Part shown: positions 1-7,027 of the stretch, piece after piece
Numbering within the stretch: the first letter of the stretch is position 1
Layout of the letters: each line of letters opens with the position of its first letter
NCBI GenBank assembly: GCA_934085635.1
Contig: CAKOHL010000018.1
Location: forward strand, 1 to 14,777
Reading direction: 5' to 3'
DNA length: 14,777 nt
From: an uncultured Bacilli bacterium
GTDB taxonomy: Bacteria; Bacillota_I; Bacilli_A; RF39; UBA660
Notes under the pieces: model-generated
Told to the model about the DNA's origin: nothing
What the model saw: only the letters and a program-made list of their open reading frames with translations
Database searches by the model: none
Made by a program: the position numbers and the translations under genes

Positions 1-356
1 AAGTCTCCTTGTGAGTAACAACTTATTACTGTACTATTTTCATCCATTCTGCTTATTAAGTCTATTTTGTATGGGTCACCCTTGAATTTTTCTAGAGCTT
101 CTTCTTTAGTTATTTCGTGTCTTACTATTCTTTTACCATCTTTAGAGATTTTTTTCATTTCTTTTTCTATTCTCTCTAAGTCTTCTTCTTTTATTACATT
201 GTCTCCTAAGTCTATATCATAGTAGAATCCTTCTTCGATTACTGGTCCTACCCAGAATTTTGCATTAGGGTATAAGTGCTGTACTGCTTGCGCTAGTAAG
301 TGGGCACAAGAGTGATTCATTACACTTAGTTTTTCATTTTCTTTAATGTTTATCAT
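1..356 (-). CDS. thrS: Threonine--tRNA ligase, N-terminal part (cut by window edge)
   Basis: Charges tRNA-Thr with threonine in the cytoplasm. Reading the minus strand from ATG at 356 gives MINIKENEKLSVMN, then HSCAHLLAQAVQHLYP, GPVIEEGFYYDID and finally SCYSQGD at the edge. These match the second (editing, SAD) domain of ThrRS. The HxxxH pair of the editing site is present (HSCAH), and the window stops just before the expected DLCRGPH segment. Only about 118 codons are visible; the catalytic and anticodon-binding domains lie outside. The start is fixed by AAGGAAGAT a few bases upstream and by the T-box terminator at 392-411, so nothing longer fits. The protein therefore lacks the roughly 60-residue N-terminal TGS domain of full-length bacterial ThrRS; TGS-less forms are known in some lineages. 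Regulated by the T-box leader upstream. Confidence 0.95.
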   Translation of the reverse strand, partial: MINIKENEKLSVMNHSCAHLLAQAVQHLYPNAKFWVGPVIEEGFYYDIDLGDNVIKEEDLERIEKEMKKISKDGKRIVRHEITKEEALEKFKGDPYKIDLISRMDENSTVISCYSQGD

Positions 357-389
357 TTCTATCTTCCTTTCTTTTTTTGTTAAATGAAA

Positions 390-591
390 AAGCACCCCTT
401 TAAAGGAGTGCATTATGCACGGTACCATCCGTTTTTTTACTTCATTTATTTAACGAGGTTTTCCCCGGGATCATCTTTCGAGTCCTGTTTATAGGTAGTA
501 ACTAATAAGTTATTTAATTGCCTTTCACCATCTACAATTCGCTTTGTAAATAATTATTATTAGTCGTGTCCTAATCAATACATTTAACATA
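390..591 (-). promoter_or_regulatory. T-box leader (tRNA-Thr-sensing) of thrS
   Basis: On the minus strand the leader carries the T-box sequence GGATGGTACCGTGC (430-417). UGGU pairs with tRNA NCCA ends carrying discriminator A. The antiterminator can be drawn exactly: GGA(430-428), bulge TGGTACC(427-421), GTGCA(420-416), loop TAA, TGCAC(412-408), TCC(407-405). It competes with the terminator at 392-411. Stem I arms are visible: CTAATAA(563-557) with TTATTAG(508-502), TTATTT(553-548) with AAATAA(515-510), and AATTG with CAATT near the tip. In this fold the 3' side of the specifier loop holds ACU (499-497) followed by A, a Thr codon; an alternative Thr triplet ACA lies at 488-486. A stem-III-like CGGGG-AAAA-CCTCG hairpin follows. 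Uncharged tRNA-Thr would stabilise the antiterminator and switch thrS on. Confidence 0.92.
392..411 (-). terminator. T-box attenuator terminator before thrS
   Basis: Minus-strand GCACTCC (411-405), loop TTTAAA, GGGGTGC (398-392), then a run of five T. The 7-bp stem includes one G-U pair. Its 5' arm is shared with the antiterminator. It may also stop transcripts reading in from helD, after which no separate terminator is seen. Confidence 0.9.
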
Positions 592-597
592 CTTATT

Positions 598-625
598 ATT
601 TTACCACTTCTTTTTAAAATTTCAA
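598..625 (-). promoter_or_regulatory. Promoter for the thrS T-box transcript
   Basis: Minus-strand TTGAAA (625-620), a 16-bp spacer, then TAAAAT (603-598) preceded by TGG, an extended -10. The -35 begins on the base after the helD stop codon (628-626). Predicted start near 591. Confidence 0.7.
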
Positions 626-2746
626 CTATTTTAGTAATGGTTTTGTTAAATCTTTATTATATATTATTGTTAATTCGTGGAGTGCTCTAGTGATTGCTAC
701 GTATAGAAGTTTCATATCTAAGTCATTATTACTACTGTATATTTCTTCACTTGCATTGTTTATTATTACTGCATCAAATTCTAATCCTTTTGATAGATAA
801 TTTGATATTGTACATATTTTAAATTTTTTATCAGTTAAGTCATCTGTTTCTTCGACATTTGGTATGTCTAATCCAATTTTCTTTAATTCTTTGTTTATAA
901 TTCTAGACATTTCTTCTGTTTTGCTAATTATTGCTATAGTATTATATCCGTCATTAATTGCATCATTTACTTTAGCCTTTATTATATTTGCAATTTCATT
1001 TGTTTTGATAAAGTTTACTTCTTTACCACTTCTTATTACTAAATCTGCTTCTTTTAGGTTAATGCTTTTTGCCACTTTGTTTGCGACTGACATTATTTCG
1101 TTTGTGGTTCTGTAGCTTTTTGTAAATCCTATTATTTCAGCTTCATTATTAAATATTTTTTCTTTTACTTCGTCAAAGTTTGTTATGCTTCTGTAGTCAT
1201 AAATTGACTGTGCTAAGTCACCATATATACTGAATGTTGCATTTGGTAATGCTTTTTTCATCACATAGTAGTTAAATAATCCCAAGTCTTGTGCCTCGTC
1301 TATTACGGCGTGTCTTATTTCTGTGAATTTTTTATTTGGATTTAAGTATGATTTAATATAAATTAGGGCTGCTAAGTCTTCATATTCGTATATGTTTTTA
1401 CTAATGTTTTTGAGTGTTTGCTCTTTTAAAAATGTTAGGTTTTCATCATTTATACTGTTTAAAAATTCTTTATATATCTTGGTAGGTTTACATTTAAGAT
1501 CTTTAAAGTATTCTTTTAATAGGTTTTTACAATCCGAATTTAATTCTTTAGTGTCTTTTTTAATTTTATTTTTTATTATGTTTCGTTCTTCTTCTGTTTG
1601 GGCATTACTATATATACTAAATATGTGTGAGTCGTATCTTGACTTTATTTTGTGGTAATTTGCGTTTATGTATTTAGCTAGTCTTTCTGTGGTTTTTTCG
1701 ATTCTAGCTGTTATGCTTCTGGTATATACTCCTAGTGATGATAGGAATTCTTCTTTTATTATGTCTTTATTTAGTACTATGAAGTCTTCTATTTCTAAAG
1801 GCTTTTGCAGAATTTTATTTATATAATCATTTAAGTATTTATCTAATAATTCTTTATATTCAAGAGAACATTTATATTTATCTATACTAGATGTTATACC
1901 ATTTATTTTGTCTTTTACTTTAAAGCTACTAGGTAATATTTTAATATTTTCTTCTATGTATTTTTTCGTGAATTCTTCATAAGTTAATTCCGTTACGTTT
2001 GATACATCTAAGTCTGGTAATACTGATTTTATGTATTTTAAGAATACTTCGTTTGGTCCGATTACTAAGTATGATTCCGCATTTATTGTTTTTATATAGT
2101 TATATACTAAATATGCTATTCTGTGAAGAGCTACTGTGGTTTTACCTGAACCAGCAACTCCATCTATGATTATGTTTTCTGATAATTTTCTTCTTATTAC
2201 TTCATTTTGTTCTTTTTGTATTGTGGATACTACACTTTTTAGTCTGCTGTCGTTATTGCTGTTTAGATATTTTTGAAGTAAGGCATCTCCTGATACTAGG
2301 TCCACATCAAAATATTCTGTTAATTTTCCTTCTTCGATTACGTATTGTCTTTTTAGTGGCATTTCTCCATTTACTTTAACTCCACTTACTTCATATGTTA
2401 CCGCGCCTATTTCACTTTCATAATATAATGAACTTATTGGAGCACGCCAGTCAGTTACTACTATGTCAGAGCCATCAATTATTCCTGTTTTACCTATGTA
2501 TGCGGTTATATTGCTTTCATCATTTATAAAGTCTACTCTCGCAAAGTATGGAGAAAACCTTGATTTTTCTAGATTTTTTATATGCAACTTTTTTCTGTCA
2601 ATAGTTACCCAATTGTCTTTTTTGTTTTTTATTAGGTCTTTCATTAAGTCATCTAAGTCGTTTTCTTCTTCTTTAATAACTTTTGCAGTTATTTCTTTTA
2701 CTTCTTCTAGTTTTTGTTTTTCTTTTTCGAATACTTCTCTTTGCAT
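626..2746 (-). CDS. helD: RNA polymerase recycling motor ATPase HelD (UvrD/Rep-like superfamily 1)
   Basis: HelD binds stalled or post-termination RNA polymerase and uses ATP to release it from nucleic acid; actinobacterial relatives also protect against rifampicin. The 706-residue protein has the family layout. A charged helical N-terminal arm (about 1-60) is followed by YIGKTGIIDGSDIVVTDWRAP (about 83-103), the HelD signature before domain 1A. Next come a Q-motif region (175-186), Walker A GVAGSGKTT (196-204), Walker B DEAQD (483-487), GDLAQSIYDYR (509-519), SYRTT (544-548), SKGLEFDAV (652-660) and YVAITRA (682-688). The middle part (about 220-470) is lysine-rich and variable, as in the family. 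Length is slightly below B. subtilis HelD (774). The start is set by AAAAGGAGGT at 2760-2751. Stop is TAG. A perfect 19-bp hairpin ends exactly at this ribosome-binding site, which may gate expression. Confidence 0.93.
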   Translation of the reverse strand: MQREVFEKEKQKLEEVKEITAKVIKEEENDLDDLMKDLIKNKKDNWVTIDRKKLHIKNLEKSRFSPYFARVDFINDESNITAYIGKTGIIDGSDIVVTDWRAPISSLYYESEIGAVTYEVSGVKVNGEMPLKRQYVIEEGKLTEYFDVDLVSGDALLQKYLNSNNDSRLKSVVSTIQKEQNEVIRRKLSENIIIDGVAGSGKTTVALHRIAYLVYNYIKTINAESYLVIGPNEVFLKYIKSVLPDLDVSNVTELTYEEFTKKYIEENIKILPSSFKVKDKINGITSSIDKYKCSLEYKELLDKYLNDYINKILQKPLEIEDFIVLNKDIIKEEFLSSLGVYTRSITARIEKTTERLAKYINANYHKIKSRYDSHIFSIYSNAQTEEERNIIKNKIKKDTKELNSDCKNLLKEYFKDLKCKPTKIYKEFLNSINDENLTFLKEQTLKNISKNIYEYEDLAALIYIKSYLNPNKKFTEIRHAVIDEAQDLGLFNYYVMKKALPNATFSIYGDLAQSIYDYRSITNFDEVKEKIFNNEAEIIGFTKSYRTTNEIMSVANKVAKSINLKEADLVIRSGKEVNFIKTNEIANIIKAKVNDAINDGYNTIAIISKTEEMSRIINKELKKIGLDIPNVEETDDLTDKKFKICTISNYLSKGLEFDAVIINNASEEIYSSNNDLDMKLLYVAITRALHELTIIYNKDLTKPLLK

Positions 2747-2760
2747 TTTTACCTCCTTTT

Positions 2761-2811
2761 AACAAATAAAACAGTGACTTCTATTTATTTAGAGTCACTG
2801 TTTTATTTGTT
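2761..2811. terminator. 19-bp perfect hairpin between metG and helD (terminator or attenuator)
   Basis: AACAAATAAAACAGTGACT (2761-2779) and AGTCACTGTTTTATTTGTT (2793-2811) are perfect inverted arms around a 13-base loop. A-rich and U-rich flanks make it terminator-like in both directions. On the minus strand the distal arm ends at 2761 and the helD Shine-Dalgarno begins at 2760. It lies downstream of metG and inside any helD leader that starts upstream. Confidence 0.8.
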
Positions 2812-2903
2812 GATGTAATTTTAGAAAAGTTTACAGATTGATTTTTAATTATAAATAAATTATCTTTTTTAAATATTTTTATTTTATATTTAATACCTAT
2901 CAT
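2781..2903 (-). CDS. Possible 40-codon leader ORF before helD
   Basis: An ATG at 2903 preceded by GGAAAGGG opens a 40-codon frame, MIGIKYKIKIFKKDN and on, rich in Lys and Ile, ending with TAG at 2783-2781. The stop lies in the loop of the hairpin at 2761-2811, so a ribosome translating it would cover that hairpin's 5' arm. I recognise no homology. In DNA this AT-rich a frame of this length with a weak ribosome-binding site can arise by chance. The geometry, rather than the peptide, is the reason to list it. Confidence 0.22.
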   Translation of the reverse strand: MIGIKYKIKIFKKDNLFIIKNQSVNFSKITSTNKTVTLNK

Positions 2904-2967
2904 ATTTTCCCTTTCCAAAATAAATTTAATTTGATTTTACTACTTTTCCTTTTGGAAATCAAGTATT

Positions 2968-4533
2968 TTATTCTGTTTTCATTAATTCTTTAAGTCTTTC
3001 AACTTCAACACTTGCATCTAATCTTTCAAATAGTGGAATACCTTTTTCAATTACTTTGTTGTTTTCTAGGTTTATTTCTTTTAAAGTGTTATATGTTGTT
3101 TGATTTTCTTTTAATCCCATTTGATTAAAGATTTTTTCACTTGTTTCTGGAATGAATGGTACGAATAAAATTGCTGCTCTCCTAATTGCTTCGTATAGAT
3201 TGTACATTACACTTTCTAATTCATCCATTTTTTCTTCTTTATATAATACCCAAGGGCTTGTTTCATCTATGTATTTATTAGTTCTTGATACTATGTTAAG
3301 TATGTGGGATATTGCATTTTGAATATTGATGTTTTCCATTTCTTTTTCATATAGTTCTATTTCAGTATTTATGAAGTTATTAAGTTCATCATCAAATTGG
3401 GTTTTAGTTTTTGGTAATTTTATTATTCCATCTTGGTATTTGTTAATCATAGCTACTGTTCTATTTACTAAGTTACCTAGGTCATTACACAAGTCTGTGT
3501 TATATTTTTCTATAAATGATTCTGGAGTGAATTCTCCATCTTGGCCATATGGTAAGCTTTTTAGGATTGTATATCTTACTGCATCTACCCCATAAGCATC
3601 AGCTAGTATATCTGGATATATTGTGTTTCCTTTACTTTTACTCATTTTGCCATCTCTCATCATTATAAAGTCGTGTACAAATAGTTTTTTAGGTGTAGGT
3701 AAATTTAGAGCCATTAGGAATATAGGCCAATATATTGCGTGAAATCTTAGTATGTCTTTACCAATTATTTGAACATCTGCTGGCCAGAATTTGTTTAGCA
3801 AACTTTCGTCATCACTTAAATATCCCAGTGCAGTAACGTAGTTTAATAATGCATCTAGCCAAACATACATAACGTGTTTTGGGTCATTTGGTACTGGAAT
3901 TCCCCAGTTAAAAGTTGTTCTTGATATGCATAGATCTTCTATTCCTACATTTACAAAGCTGTTCATTATTTCATTTTTCTTTGTAATTGGTACTAAAAAG
4001 TCTGGATTTTCTTTGTAGAATTCTTTTAATCTTTCTTCATATTTTTTCATATTAAAGAAATAAGTTTCTTCTTCTACTTCTTTTACATCTCTATTACAAC
4101 TAGGACATTTTCCATCAACTAATTGACTTTCAGTATAGAATGTTTCACAAGGGACGCAGTATTTACCTTTGTATTTTCCTAAGTAAATGTCTCCTTGGTT
4201 ATATAATATTTCAAATGCTTTTGAAACTGATAATATGTGTCTTTCATCAGTTGTTCTTATAAAGTCATCGTTTGTTATGTTTAGTTTTTTCCAAAGTTCT
4301 TTTGCTGATTCAGCCATTTTGTCAACATATTCTTGAGGAGTTATTCCTGCTTCTTCTGCTTTCTTTTGTATTTTTTCTCCGTGTTCGTCTAATCCAGTTA
4401 GAAACCTTACTTCTTTTCCTTTTTGTCTATTGTATCTAGCAAGTACGTCTGCAAGTATTGTTGTGTATGCTGTTCCTATATGAAATTTACCACTTGGATA
4501 ATATATTGGTGTTGTTATATAAAATTTATCCAT
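2968..4533 (-). CDS. metG: Methionine--tRNA ligase
   Basis: Cytoplasmic enzyme that charges both initiator and elongator tRNA-Met. From ATG at 4533 it has 521 residues. The class I signature is KFHIGTAYT (HIG at 18-20), followed by TGLDEHGEKIQ. A zinc-binding insertion carries C126-x2-C129 and C143-x2-C146. The KMSKS loop is at 296-300 (DGKMSKSKGNT), followed by the helical anticodon-binding domain. It ends soon after that domain, so it lacks the C-terminal EMAPII-like tRNA-binding domain found in longer enzymes such as B. subtilis MetRS. A GTG three codons upstream (4542) is not the start: its first G is the last base of the AAAAGGAG ribosome-binding site, which is correctly spaced (8 nt) for ATG 4533. 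Stop is TAA. It is transcribed divergently from the methyltransferase. Confidence 0.97.
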   Translation of the reverse strand: MDKFYITTPIYYPSGKFHIGTAYTTILADVLARYNRQKGKEVRFLTGLDEHGEKIQKKAEEAGITPQEYVDKMAESAKELWKKLNITNDDFIRTTDERHILSVSKAFEILYNQGDIYLGKYKGKYCVPCETFYTESQLVDGKCPSCNRDVKEVEEETYFFNMKKYEERLKEFYKENPDFLVPITKKNEIMNSFVNVGIEDLCISRTTFNWGIPVPNDPKHVMYVWLDALLNYVTALGYLSDDESLLNKFWPADVQIIGKDILRFHAIYWPIFLMALNLPTPKKLFVHDFIMMRDGKMSKSKGNTIYPDILADAYGVDAVRYTILKSLPYGQDGEFTPESFIEKYNTDLCNDLGNLVNRTVAMINKYQDGIIKLPKTKTQFDDELNNFINTEIELYEKEMENINIQNAISHILNIVSRTNKYIDETSPWVLYKEEKMDELESVMYNLYEAIRRAAILFVPFIPETSEKIFNQMGLKENQTTYNTLKEINLENNKVIEKGIPLFERLDASVEVERLKELMKTE

Positions 4534-4565
4534 TTTTTTCACTCCTTTTAATTAATCTCATTGCT

Positions 4566-4595
4566 AGTATATACCAAAATATGCTTTGTAGTCAA
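4566..4595 (-). promoter_or_regulatory. metG promoter
   Basis: Minus-strand TTGACT (4595-4590), an 18-bp spacer, then TATACT (4571-4566). Both hexamers match sigma-A consensus at 5 of 6 positions. The predicted start near 4559 leaves a short leader with the metG ribosome-binding site. Confidence 0.75.
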
Positions 4596-4612
4596 GTTTA
4601 TCCTTATAAATG

Positions 4613-4621
4613 TTATCCACA
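4613..4621 (+). promoter_or_regulatory. Candidate DnaA box between divergent promoters
   Basis: TTATCCACA is an exact match to the DnaA-box consensus. It sits between the -35 of metG (4590-4595) and the -35 of the methyltransferase (4636-4641), preceded by a partial copy TTTATCC. It is a single site and could be chance in AT-rich DNA. Confidence 0.35.
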
Positions 4622-4635
4622 TCTAAAATATTTTG

Positions 4636-4664
4636 TTGACACTTTTGATTCTTTTTTTTATTAT
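4636..4664 (+). promoter_or_regulatory. Methyltransferase promoter, giving a near-leaderless mRNA
   Basis: TTGACA (4636-4641), a 17-bp spacer, TATTAT (4659-4664). This is the best -35/-10 pair in the window. Transcription should begin around 4670-4672, only a few bases before the ATGs at 4675 and 4681. Confidence 0.85.
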
Positions 4665-4680
4665 TAAATTGGCGATGTTT

Positions 4681-5466
4681 ATGAATGAGGAAAATTTGAT
4701 TAAGTATTATAATAAATTTAATGAGGATAAGAGACTTACTAGAAGGCACGGGATTGTTGAGTTTAATACTTCTATTCATTATATTTTGAAGTATTTGGGC
4801 GGTGAAGGCAAAAAGGTTCTGGATGTTGGTGCTGGGACTGGTAAGTATTCTGGTTATTTATATGATAAAGGGTATGATGTGACTAGTGTTGAACTGGTTA
4901 AACACAATTTAATGACTATTAAAAAGAATTATCCTTATATACCGAGTTATATTGGAAATGCTTTAGATTTAAGTAGGTTTGATGATAATAGTTTTGAGGC
5001 AGTTATTTTATTTGGACCTATGTATCATTTGATTAGTGATGATGATAAAGTGAGAGCTCTTTTGGAGGCAAAGAGAGTGCTTAAGAATGGTGGGTTTATT
5101 TTTATTAGTTACTATATGAATGATTATGCAATATTTAAGCACGGATTTTTAGATAGAAATATTTTAGATTCTATAAATAATGGGCTTGTTGATGATATTT
5201 TTAAAATTGTTTCTAGACCTGAGGATTTATATAGTTTTGTTAGACTTGAGGATATTAATAAGTTTAAAGATTTAGCTGATTTAAAAAGGGTTAAGATTAT
5301 TAGTCAGGATGGACTTACTGATTATTTTAGAAGAGATATTAATGATTTCAGTGATGAAGAGTTTGAACTTTATTTAAAGTATCATTTGAGTATTTGTGAA
5401 AGGGAAGAATTTCTTGGCAGTTCGAGTCACGTTTTAGATATACTTAAAAAAGATGAAGAGTTTTAG
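4681..5466 (+). CDS. Class I SAM-dependent methyltransferase, substrate unknown
   Basis: A Rossmann-fold methyltransferase of the UbiE/COG2226-like group; the methyl acceptor cannot be told from sequence. Numbered from ATG 4681 (261 residues), motif I is VLDVGAGTGKYS (46-57), the acidic residue at the end of strand 2 is E71, and motifs II-III are GNALDLSRFDDNSF and VILFGPMYHL (about 92-117). The C-terminal CEREEFLGSSSHVLDI resembles the ending of small Bacillota methyltransferases annotated only by fold. An in-frame ATG at 4675 is an alternative start. A longer frame from 4633 is excluded because it overlaps the promoter. No Shine-Dalgarno precedes either ATG. Codon use is T- and G-ending, like clpP on the same strand. 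Stop TAG overlaps the gpmI stop on the other strand by 3-4 bases inside a shared terminator loop. Confidence 0.88.
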   Translation: MNEENLIKYYNKFNEDKRLTRRHGIVEFNTSIHYILKYLGGEGKKVLDVGAGTGKYSGYLYDKGYDVTSVELVKHNLMTIKKNYPYIPSYIGNALDLSRFDDNSFEAVILFGPMYHLISDDDKVRALLEAKRVLKNGGFIFISYYMNDYAIFKHGFLDRNILDSINNGLVDDIFKIVSRPEDLYSFVRLEDINKFKDLADLKRVKIISQDGLTDYFRRDINDFSDEEFELYLKYHLSICEREEFLGSSSHVLDILKKDEEF

Positions 5467-5481
5467 TTTTCTTCATCTTTT
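5448..5481. terminator. Bidirectional terminator shared by methyltransferase and gpmI
   Basis: AAAAGATGAAG (5448-5458) pairs perfectly with CTTCATCTTTT (5471-5481). Both arms lie inside the last codons of the converging genes. The stop codons TAG (5464-5466, plus) and TAA (5465-5463, minus) both lie in the loop. Confidence 0.85.
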
Positions 5482-6974
5482 ATTATTAGACTTTCACCAG
5501 TCATTACACTTGGTTTTTTTATTTCATACATGTCTATTATAGTAGGTGCGATGTCTTTTAGTGCACCTTCACTTTTTATTTTGTATTCTTCATTACAGAT
5601 TACAAATGGTACTTTGCTTGTTGTGTGACTTGTAATTGGTGTACCATCTTTGTTTAGCATTTTTTCTGCATTACCGTGGTCTGCTGTTACGATTAAGTCA
5701 TAGAATTGGCTATTTGCTTTTTCAAATATTTTACCTAAGCAGAAGTCTGTTATTTCTATTGCATCTACTACTGCTTTATAGTTTCCTGTGTGTCCGACCA
5801 TATCGGGATTTGCAAAGTTTATTAGCATAAAGTCATAATCATTTTCCATTTCTTTAAGCGCAGTTTCTGTTACTTCGCCAACACTCATTTCTGGTTTCAT
5901 ATCGTAGGTTGGCACGTTTGGACTTGGTACTAGGAATTTTTCTATACGATTACTATTTAAGTCTCTATCTCCATCAAAGAAATGTGTTACGTGTGCATAT
6001 TTTTCAGTTTCTGCTATTCTTGCTTGTGTGAATTCAAGCTCATCTAAATATTCTCCAAGAGTGTCTTTAGGTTTTTCAGTATTAAATGCATATGGTATGT
6101 TTTTGTGGATGTTAAATATTGATACAAATTTTGTTTTTTCAAAGTGTTTTGTTTTAAACATTTTAAAGTTGGGGTCTGTTAGAGCATCTATTATTTCTTT
6201 CATTCTTTCAGGTCTAAAGTTTATGAATAAAACAGCATCTTTTTCTTTAATAGTGCATCCTTCATTAATTATGCTTGGGTTTATGAATTCATCTGTTATG
6301 TCTCTTTTGTAATGTTCTTTAAAGCATACGTCTGCATTTGGAAATACATTTCCACTTTCGTATACCATTGCATTGTAGGCTTTTTTGATTCTTTCCCATC
6401 TATTGTCTCTATCCATTGTGTAGTATCTTCCACTTATTGTGCCTATTACACCTAGGTTAAGTTTTTTTGCTTTTTCCATAAAGTCATTTACAAATTTAAC
6501 TCCACTTCTTGCATATGTATCTCTTCCATCTGTTATAAAGTGAAATACTACTTTTTCTACTTTTTTTAGTTTAGCCATTGCAAGTGCTGCATAGAAATGA
6601 TTTATACTAGAGTGAACTCCTCCATCTGATAGTAAGCCTATTAAATGTAATGTGCTTTTATTTTCATTTACGTAGTCCATTGTTTCATTTAATACTTCAT
6701 TATTAAAGAATTCTTTTGTTTTTATTTTATCATTTATGTATGTTAAAGCACCTAGATTTATTCTTCCACTTCCAATTGTCATGTGTCCAACTTCTGAGTT
6801 ACCCATTTGTCCTTTAGGAAGTCCTACTTCTAGGCCACTTGCTTCTAGTTCGGCGTGCGGAAATACTGCTAAAAGTTTATCCATTACTGGTGTTTTTGCT
6901 TCTTTTATTGCATTACCATAATCACTTTTATTTATTCCATAACCATCTAATATTAATAATATAATTTTTTTCAT
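5463..6974 (-). CDS. gpmI: 2,3-bisphosphoglycerate-independent phosphoglycerate mutase
   Basis: Interconverts 3- and 2-phosphoglycerate in glycolysis, using two Mn ions and a phosphoserine intermediate. The 503-residue protein has the usual length. The alkaline-phosphatase-superfamily start is LLILDGYG (D10). The catalytic serine is S60 in MGNSEVGH. FHFITDGRDT, SGRYYTMDRD and the metal-binding VTADHGNAEKM near the C terminus are all present. The start at ATG 6974 has a weak AGGTG about 10 nt upstream. It has its own promoter overlapping the 3' end of spo0A, and converges on the methyltransferase with overlapping stop codons. It completes the glyceraldehyde-3-phosphate to 2-phosphoglycerate segment with gapA, pgk and tpiA upstream; enolase is not in the window. 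Confidence 0.97.
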   Translation of the reverse strand: MKKIILLILDGYGINKSDYGNAIKEAKTPVMDKLLAVFPHAELEASGLEVGLPKGQMGNSEVGHMTIGSGRINLGALTYINDKIKTKEFFNNEVLNETMDYVNENKSTLHLIGLLSDGGVHSSINHFYAALAMAKLKKVEKVVFHFITDGRDTYARSGVKFVNDFMEKAKKLNLGVIGTISGRYYTMDRDNRWERIKKAYNAMVYESGNVFPNADVCFKEHYKRDITDEFINPSIINEGCTIKEKDAVLFINFRPERMKEIIDALTDPNFKMFKTKHFEKTKFVSIFNIHKNIPYAFNTEKPKDTLGEYLDELEFTQARIAETEKYAHVTHFFDGDRDLNSNRIEKFLVPSPNVPTYDMKPEMSVGEVTETALKEMENDYDFMLINFANPDMVGHTGNYKAVVDAIEITDFCLGKIFEKANSQFYDLIVTADHGNAEKMLNKDGTPITSHTTSKVPFVICNEEYKIKSEGALKDIAPTIIDMYEIKKPSVMTGESLIIKDEEN

Positions 6975-6995
6975 TAATTTGTTTCACCTAGATAT

Positions 6996-7024
6996 ATTCT
7001 AGCACAAGTTTTAGAGTTTTTAAA
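6996..7024 (-). promoter_or_regulatory. gpmI promoter
   Basis: Minus-strand TTTAAA (7024-7019), a 17-bp spacer, TAGAAT (7001-6996) preceded by TGC, an extended -10. It begins four bases after the spo0A stop. No convincing terminator for spo0A is seen, so spo0A read-through into gpmI is possible. Confidence 0.65.
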
Positions 7025-7027
7025 GTA

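Noticed and set aside
851..857. Isolated TTCGACA (0A-box core on the other strand)
   Set aside because: It lies inside the helD coding region, far from a promoter and without neighbouring copies.
2912..2958. TTTCCAAAA and TTTTGGAAA inverted pair after metG as the metG terminator
   Set aside because: The arms are 9 bp, far apart (about 29 bases) and lack a following U-tract; the 2761-2811 hairpin is a better candidate.
4540..4542. GTG as an alternative metG start
   Set aside because: Its first G is part of the GGAG ribosome-binding site; ATG 4533 has correct spacing.
4633..4674. N-terminal extension of the methyltransferase
   Set aside because: This stretch contains the TTGACA/TATTAT promoter and encodes a hydrophobic run unlike the family start.
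626..5466. helD plus methyltransferase as part of a phage-defence or restriction system
   Set aside because: The helicase-like protein has the HelD signature, the methyltransferase is not a DNA-base methylase by its motifs (no NPPY or PC motif), and metG lies between them.
4681..5466. AGG read as methionine, as reported for some uncultured Bacilli
   Set aside because: AGG codons fall where Arg fits the protein families, such as CERE in the methyltransferase and EVRFLTG in MetRS, and ATG is used normally for Met.
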